In this document: one piece after another, positions 43,714 to 46,265 of the stretch | Numbering within the stretch: the stretch's first letter is position 1 | Layout of the letters: each line of letters starts with the position of its first letter | NCBI GenBank assembly: GCA_945874105.1 | Contig: CAMCFJ010000023.1 | Location: 1 to 46,265, forward strand | DNA from: Candidatus Nitrotoga sp. CP45 | GTDB taxonomy: Bacteria; Pseudomonadota; Gammaproteobacteria; Burkholderiales; Gallionellaceae | Direction: 5' to 3' | DNA length: 46,265 nucleotides | The notes under the pieces: generated by a model | Told to the model about the DNA's origin: nothing | Database searches by the model: none | The model's input: only the letters and a program-made list of their open reading frames with translations | Position numbers and translations under genes: made by a program

Positions 43714-44647
43714 GTTGTTTGATGTCCAGTATGGTCACTCATTAGAGCTGAATCGGCTAACTCAATCAAGCCAAAACAAAGGTATCGCATTTGTATCTCG
43801 CAAGATGGGCGATAACGGAATATCCGCTTACGTTGCGCCTGTCTCTGGGATTGAACCATCACCGGCTGGCATACTCACCTCTGCACTTGGCGGCAATGGT
43901 GTTCTTTCAACCTTTCTGCAAGAGACGCCTTTTTATTCTGGCAGGGATGTGGCGCACTTAACTCCTTTGAAAGAATTAACCAAGCAACAAATGCTCTATT
44001 ACTGCGTATGCATAAAATCAAATCGATTTCGGTACAGCTATGGCCGACAAGCAAATCGCACACTTAAGGAAATTCTGATTCCAGAGCTGCATGAAATTCC
44101 TGAATGGGTGAGCGAAGTTAATCCAGATATGTATGCGGGTACTAACAGTCCTGCGATGAATACCCCACCTACCACATTGGATACATCATCATGGTTACCG
44201 TTCATTCTGAAGACGCTGTTCGACATCCAAAAAGGTAAACGGCTGACAAAGGCAAACATGGCGCGAGGAGTTATTCCGTACATCGGATCAACAGACTCAA
44301 ATAATGGCATTACAGCCTATGTTGGACAGGTGGCGATTCATGAGGCAAACACAATCTCGTTGTCATACGATGGTTCAGTTGGAGAGGCTTTCTACCAGCC
44401 AGCGCCATTTTGGGCTTCGGACGCCGTAAATGTGTTTTATCCTAAGTTTGAAATGACGCCAGAGATAGCACTATTCTTCTGCACAGTTATTCGCCAAGAA
44501 AAATATCGGTTCAACTACGGGCGCAAGTGGCATCTGGAACGTATGCGTGAATGTGTCATCAGGCTGCCGGTTAGAAAAGATAGAAAACCTGACTTCGATT
44601 TTATGAAGCGCTACATTAAATCACTGCCTTACAGCTCTCAGATTTAA
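43697..44647 (+). CDS. Specificity (S/B) subunit of the BcgI-like system
   Basis: The 316-residue protein contains two related target-recognition halves. The first has LFDVQYGHSLELNRLT and GISAYVAP near the start; the second has LFDIQKGKRLTKANM and GITAYVGQ near 170-210. Each half ends in a FRYSYGR or FRFNYGR-like segment. This is the usual type I S / BcgI B layout for a two-part recognition site. The length is near BcgI B (about 340). It overlaps the upstream gene by 17 bp, so the two are co-translated. DNA target cannot be read from sequence by eye. Confidence 0.82.
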   Translation: MLMVSELFDVQYGHSLELNRLTQSSQNKGIAFVSRKMGDNGISAYVAPVSGIEPSPAGILTSALGGNGVLSTFLQETPFYSGRDVAHLTPLKELTKQQMLYYCVCIKSNRFRYSYGRQANRTLKEILIPELHEIPEWVSEVNPDMYAGTNSPAMNTPPTTLDTSSWLPFILKTLFDIQKGKRLTKANMARGVIPYIGSTDSNNGITAYVGQVAIHEANTISLSYDGSVGEAFYQPAPFWASDAVNVFYPKFEMTPEIALFFCTVIRQEKYRFNYGRKWHLERMRECVIRLPVRKDRKPDFDFMKRYIKSLPYSSQI

Positions 44648-44726
44648 CAAATCAATGGTGGACAACGGTGCGTTGAAGCTGCTGATGTGTATGTCCAGAA
44701 TTAACCTGATAGTTTCGTGTGCGTAA

Positions 44727-44741
44727 AATTGACGTACAATT
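44727..44741. promoter_or_regulatory. Palindrome upstream of the toxin-antitoxin pair
   Basis: AATTG-ACGTA-CAATT is a perfect 5 bp inverted repeat overlapping TTGACG, a possible -35 box, 29 bp before the antitoxin ATG. Ribbon-helix-helix antitoxins usually repress through such sites. Confidence 0.5.
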
Positions 44742-44769
44742 GCGATGTCTATTTTTAAGAGGTTTTGCC

Positions 44770-45036
44770 ATGCCGACCACCCTAACCAATGAATCCGCCC
44801 GGATCAATCTGCGCACCAGTGCCGAAGCGAAGGCGATGATCGAACGAGCCGCTGCGCTAATGGGTACAACGGTTTCCAGCTTTATGTTGCAAAATGCTTT
44901 TGAAGCTGCGCGCCGGATTGTGTCGGAGACCGATACGCTGTTGCTGACCCAGCGGGACTTTGAGGCGTTCACCGCATCCATCGAGAAGCCCCCCAAACCC
45001 AAGGCTGCTTTACGCAAATTGATGGCGCGCCGTTAA
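44770..45036 (+). CDS. DUF1778 ribbon-helix-helix antitoxin (TacA type)
   Basis: The 88-residue protein matches DUF1778 antitoxins: ARINLRTSAEAKAMIERAAALMGTTVSSFMLQNAFEAAR, then a C-terminal tail with LLLTQRDFEAFTASIEKPPKP, the segment that wraps and blocks the toxin. The ATG at 44770 has an AAGAGG ribosome site; the frame opens at 44719 but that extension is unlikely. It is followed 3 bp later by the GNAT toxin, a standard TacAT/AtaRT gene pair, and likely represses its own promoter at the palindrome 44727-44741. Confidence 0.9.
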   Translation: MPTTLTNESARINLRTSAEAKAMIERAAALMGTTVSSFMLQNAFEAARRIVSETDTLLLTQRDFEAFTASIEKPPKPKAALRKLMARR

Positions 45037-45039
45037 GCG

Positions 45040-45534
45040 ATGGTTGCTGTCCAGTTGCTGGGGGCAGAGTATCGCCGCGAGGGGTTTGATTGTGCCGATG
45101 CGGCACTGAATGATTTTTTGGTGCGACAGGCCGGGCAGCAACAACGGCGTGGTTTCGGCAAAACCTATGTGGCACTGGCTGACGATGGCGTGAGCGTCAT
45201 CGGGTTTGTCACGGTGAGCGCCGGTCAAGTTGCCACTTCCGCATTATCTTCCCAGGCTAAATTGCCGCGCTATCCCGCTCCCGTTCTGCGTATTGGACGT
45301 TTGGCGGTGGATGCGCGCTATCAGGGCAAGGGAGTGGGTCAGGATTTGCTGGCGTTCGCGTTGCGTCTGGCCGTGGAGTTCTCGCAACGGGTGGGGTTGT
45401 ATGCCGTGGTGGTGGATGCCAAGCATGACAAGGCAAAAGCGTTTTACGTGAAGCTGGGGTTCATTGTTTGCGTGGATAATCCGCTGTGTTTGTATTTACC
45501 GGTCGCTACGCTGGAGCGGGCGGCTGCGGTGTAG
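45040..45534 (+). CDS. GNAT-family acetyltransferase toxin (TacT type)
   Basis: The 164-residue protein shows the GNAT fold typical of TacT/AtaT toxins: FDCADAALNDFLVRQA near the start, VIGFVTVSAG, the acetyl-CoA-binding LAVDARYQGKGVGQDLL (Q/RxxGxG/A), then VDAKHDKAKAFYVKLGF with the conserved Tyr. Known members acetylate aminoacyl-tRNAs and stop translation. It lies 3 bp after its DUF1778 partner, so the pair is translationally linked. The tRNA target is unknown. Confidence 0.9.
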   Translation: MVAVQLLGAEYRREGFDCADAALNDFLVRQAGQQQRRGFGKTYVALADDGVSVIGFVTVSAGQVATSALSSQAKLPRYPAPVLRIGRLAVDARYQGKGVGQDLLAFALRLAVEFSQRVGLYAVVVDAKHDKAKAFYVKLGFIVCVDNPLCLYLPVATLERAAAV

Positions 45535-45863
45535 ATTTCGCCTGGCCTGTATTCGTCTTCAGCTCCACCGCAAAACTCCTTCAGTTCAATCTAACCCACG
45601 CCGCGCCTAGCAGACGCGCCAATGCTGCCGCCAGCGATTGCATCGAAAACTTTCATCACGAATATGCCGATGTCCGGCTCCTTGCTGGATCGATGCCGTG
45701 CAACGCTCAAATCCCCCCTAGCCCCCCTTTTGCAAAGGGGGGAATGTATCGTCATCGCGCGAATCAGGTCTAATGGATTATCCAGGTTAGTTAAACTTTT
45801 TCTCGACATTTATCCGATCAGGTTATATATTACTCGACATCGAATAATATTTACCATAAAACA
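45535..45863. other. Intergenic stretch after the toxin-antitoxin pair
   Basis: About 330 bp without a supported gene. It carries a hairpin CCCCCCTTT-TGC-AAAGGGGGG (45722-45742), a motif found dispersed in many bacterial genomes and possibly a terminator, and the direct repeats upstream of the HTH gene. Confidence 0.5.
45802..45840 (+). promoter_or_regulatory. Direct repeats CTCGACAT, 31 bp apart
   Basis: CTCGACAT occurs at 45802-45809 and 45833-45840, 31 bp apart (three helical turns), 24 bp before the HTH gene start. Such spacing on one DNA face suits an autoregulator. Confidence 0.4.
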
Positions 45864-46106
45864 ATGATCAGTTGCCGCTTATCTACCATCCTGGGCGCGA
45901 AGCGTCTCAAAGTATCCGATGTGTGCCGGGCGACGGGAATAGCCCGCGCTACGATGGATCGCTACTACTACGATAAGGTGAACAGCTTCGACCGCGAAGT
46001 GCTATCCAGGTTGTGCGATTTCCTGCAAGTAAAGCCGGGTGATCTGCTTGTGCTAGTGGAGCAAGGGAAATTGTTTGATACGAGTTCAATTCTGCTAGAG
46101 GAATAA
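45864..46106 (+). CDS. Small Cro/C1-type HTH protein
   Basis: The 80-residue protein is almost entirely an HTH domain: MISCRLSTILGAKRLKVSDVC, ATGIARATMDRYYYDKVNSFD, VLSRLCDFLQVKPGDLLV. It matches the YozG/HTH_26-type small regulators frequent on plasmids and integrative elements. It stands 4 bp before another gene that runs off the window, so the two are co-transcribed. Two direct repeats upstream may be its operator. The regulated genes are unknown. Confidence 0.82.
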   Translation: MISCRLSTILGAKRLKVSDVCRATGIARATMDRYYYDKVNSFDREVLSRLCDFLQVKPGDLLVLVEQGKLFDTSSILLEE

Positions 46107-46110
46107 AGGC

Positions 46111-46265
46111 ATGACCGAACGCGAACTCAAACTATTGCTCAATGCCAATGCCATCAAGCGCATCCAATTGCATTACGCCGTCATGGCGCAAGGCTACATG
46201 ATCGTCGCCGACGGCAATCCGCTGGAAACCAGCAAGCGCGAAACGCGGGAATTCAAAACGCTGGA
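46111..46265 (+). CDS. Partition-associated-like small protein, cut by window edge
   Basis: Only 51 codons are visible, starting MTERELKLLLNANAIKRIQL and running through MIVADGNPLETSKRETREFK. The pattern (a short basic N terminus, then a G-x-PLE..R...R.FK stretch) recalls the small ParC-type partition-associated proteins of plasmids and integrative elements, but this is from memory and the end is missing. A GGAATAAAGG stretch lies before the ATG. It pairs with the HTH gene 4 bp upstream and supports the mobile nature of the right end. Confidence 0.5.
   Translation, partial: MTERELKLLLNANAIKRIQLHYAVMAQGYMIVADGNPLETSKRETREFKTL

Noticed and set aside
45722-45742. CCCCCCTTT/AAAGGGGGG hairpin as a new element
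   Set aside because: This kind of hairpin is common as a dispersed repeat in many bacteria. With a single copy here I can claim nothing more.

Overview
The window reads as the chromosome of a betaproteobacterium, most likely in the Nitrosomonadales (Gallionellaceae/Sulfuricellaceae-like). The reasons are the fimT-pilVWXY1E minor-pilin order, a ppx/phoU/ppk1 polyphosphate neighbourhood with a CYTH-CHAD protein, mid-range GC, and many small dispersed palindromic repeats. The assignment rests on gene content and style, not on any search.

Layout. (1) 1-7728, minus strand: type IV pilus minor-pilin/assembly operon fimT-pilV-pilW-pilX-pilY1-pilE, then a DUF3135-like gene overlapping a second pilin that runs off the left edge. 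(2) 8361-23404: phosphate/polyphosphate region with ppx, a histone-tail/ribbon-helix-helix protein, phoU behind a possible Pho box, a PlsC-like and an OlsB-like acyltransferase (possible ornithine-lipid pair), a CYTH-CHAD protein, SixA, a phytase-like secreted protein, an orphan ParA, an unusual long pyruvate kinase and ppk1. (3) 23681-26789: an OprB-type porin and a PhoX-like secreted protein. (4) 26969-37204, minus strand: fluoride channel crcB with an ATP-grasp-like protein, then a fatty-acid beta-oxidation set (thiolase, FadN-type fusion, acyl-CoA ligase, FadE). (5) 37942-39926: an HD-GYP protein with a broken HD motif, followed by a frameshifted GGDEF remnant. (6) 40189-46265: tRNA-Lys(CTT) and then accessory DNA. 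This holds a umuC tail fragment, an XRE regulator divergent from a two-gene BcgI-like restriction-modification system, a DUF1778/GNAT toxin-antitoxin pair, and a small HTH gene next to a possible partition-associated gene cut by the right edge.

Six copies of one ~170-225 bp non-coding element lie between genes across the window. It has ~30 bp imperfect terminal inverted repeats beginning CTAGTATC and two tandem perfect hairpins in its core, so it looks like a MITE. One copy supplies the last codons and stop of fadE. A second repeat family (~130 bp, REPIN-like, GCTGAACAAG ends) occurs twice; one copy lies in frame inside the pilW leader.

How the genes may work together: PPK1 makes polyphosphate and PPX degrades it. 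PhoU links this to phosphate sensing, the CHAD protein is of a granule-binding type, PhoX-like and phytase-like proteins with the porin could scavenge phosphate outside, and ornithine lipids would spare membrane phosphorus. The ParA and the Lys/Ala-rich DNA-binding protein are plausible but unproven organisers of granules on the nucleoid.
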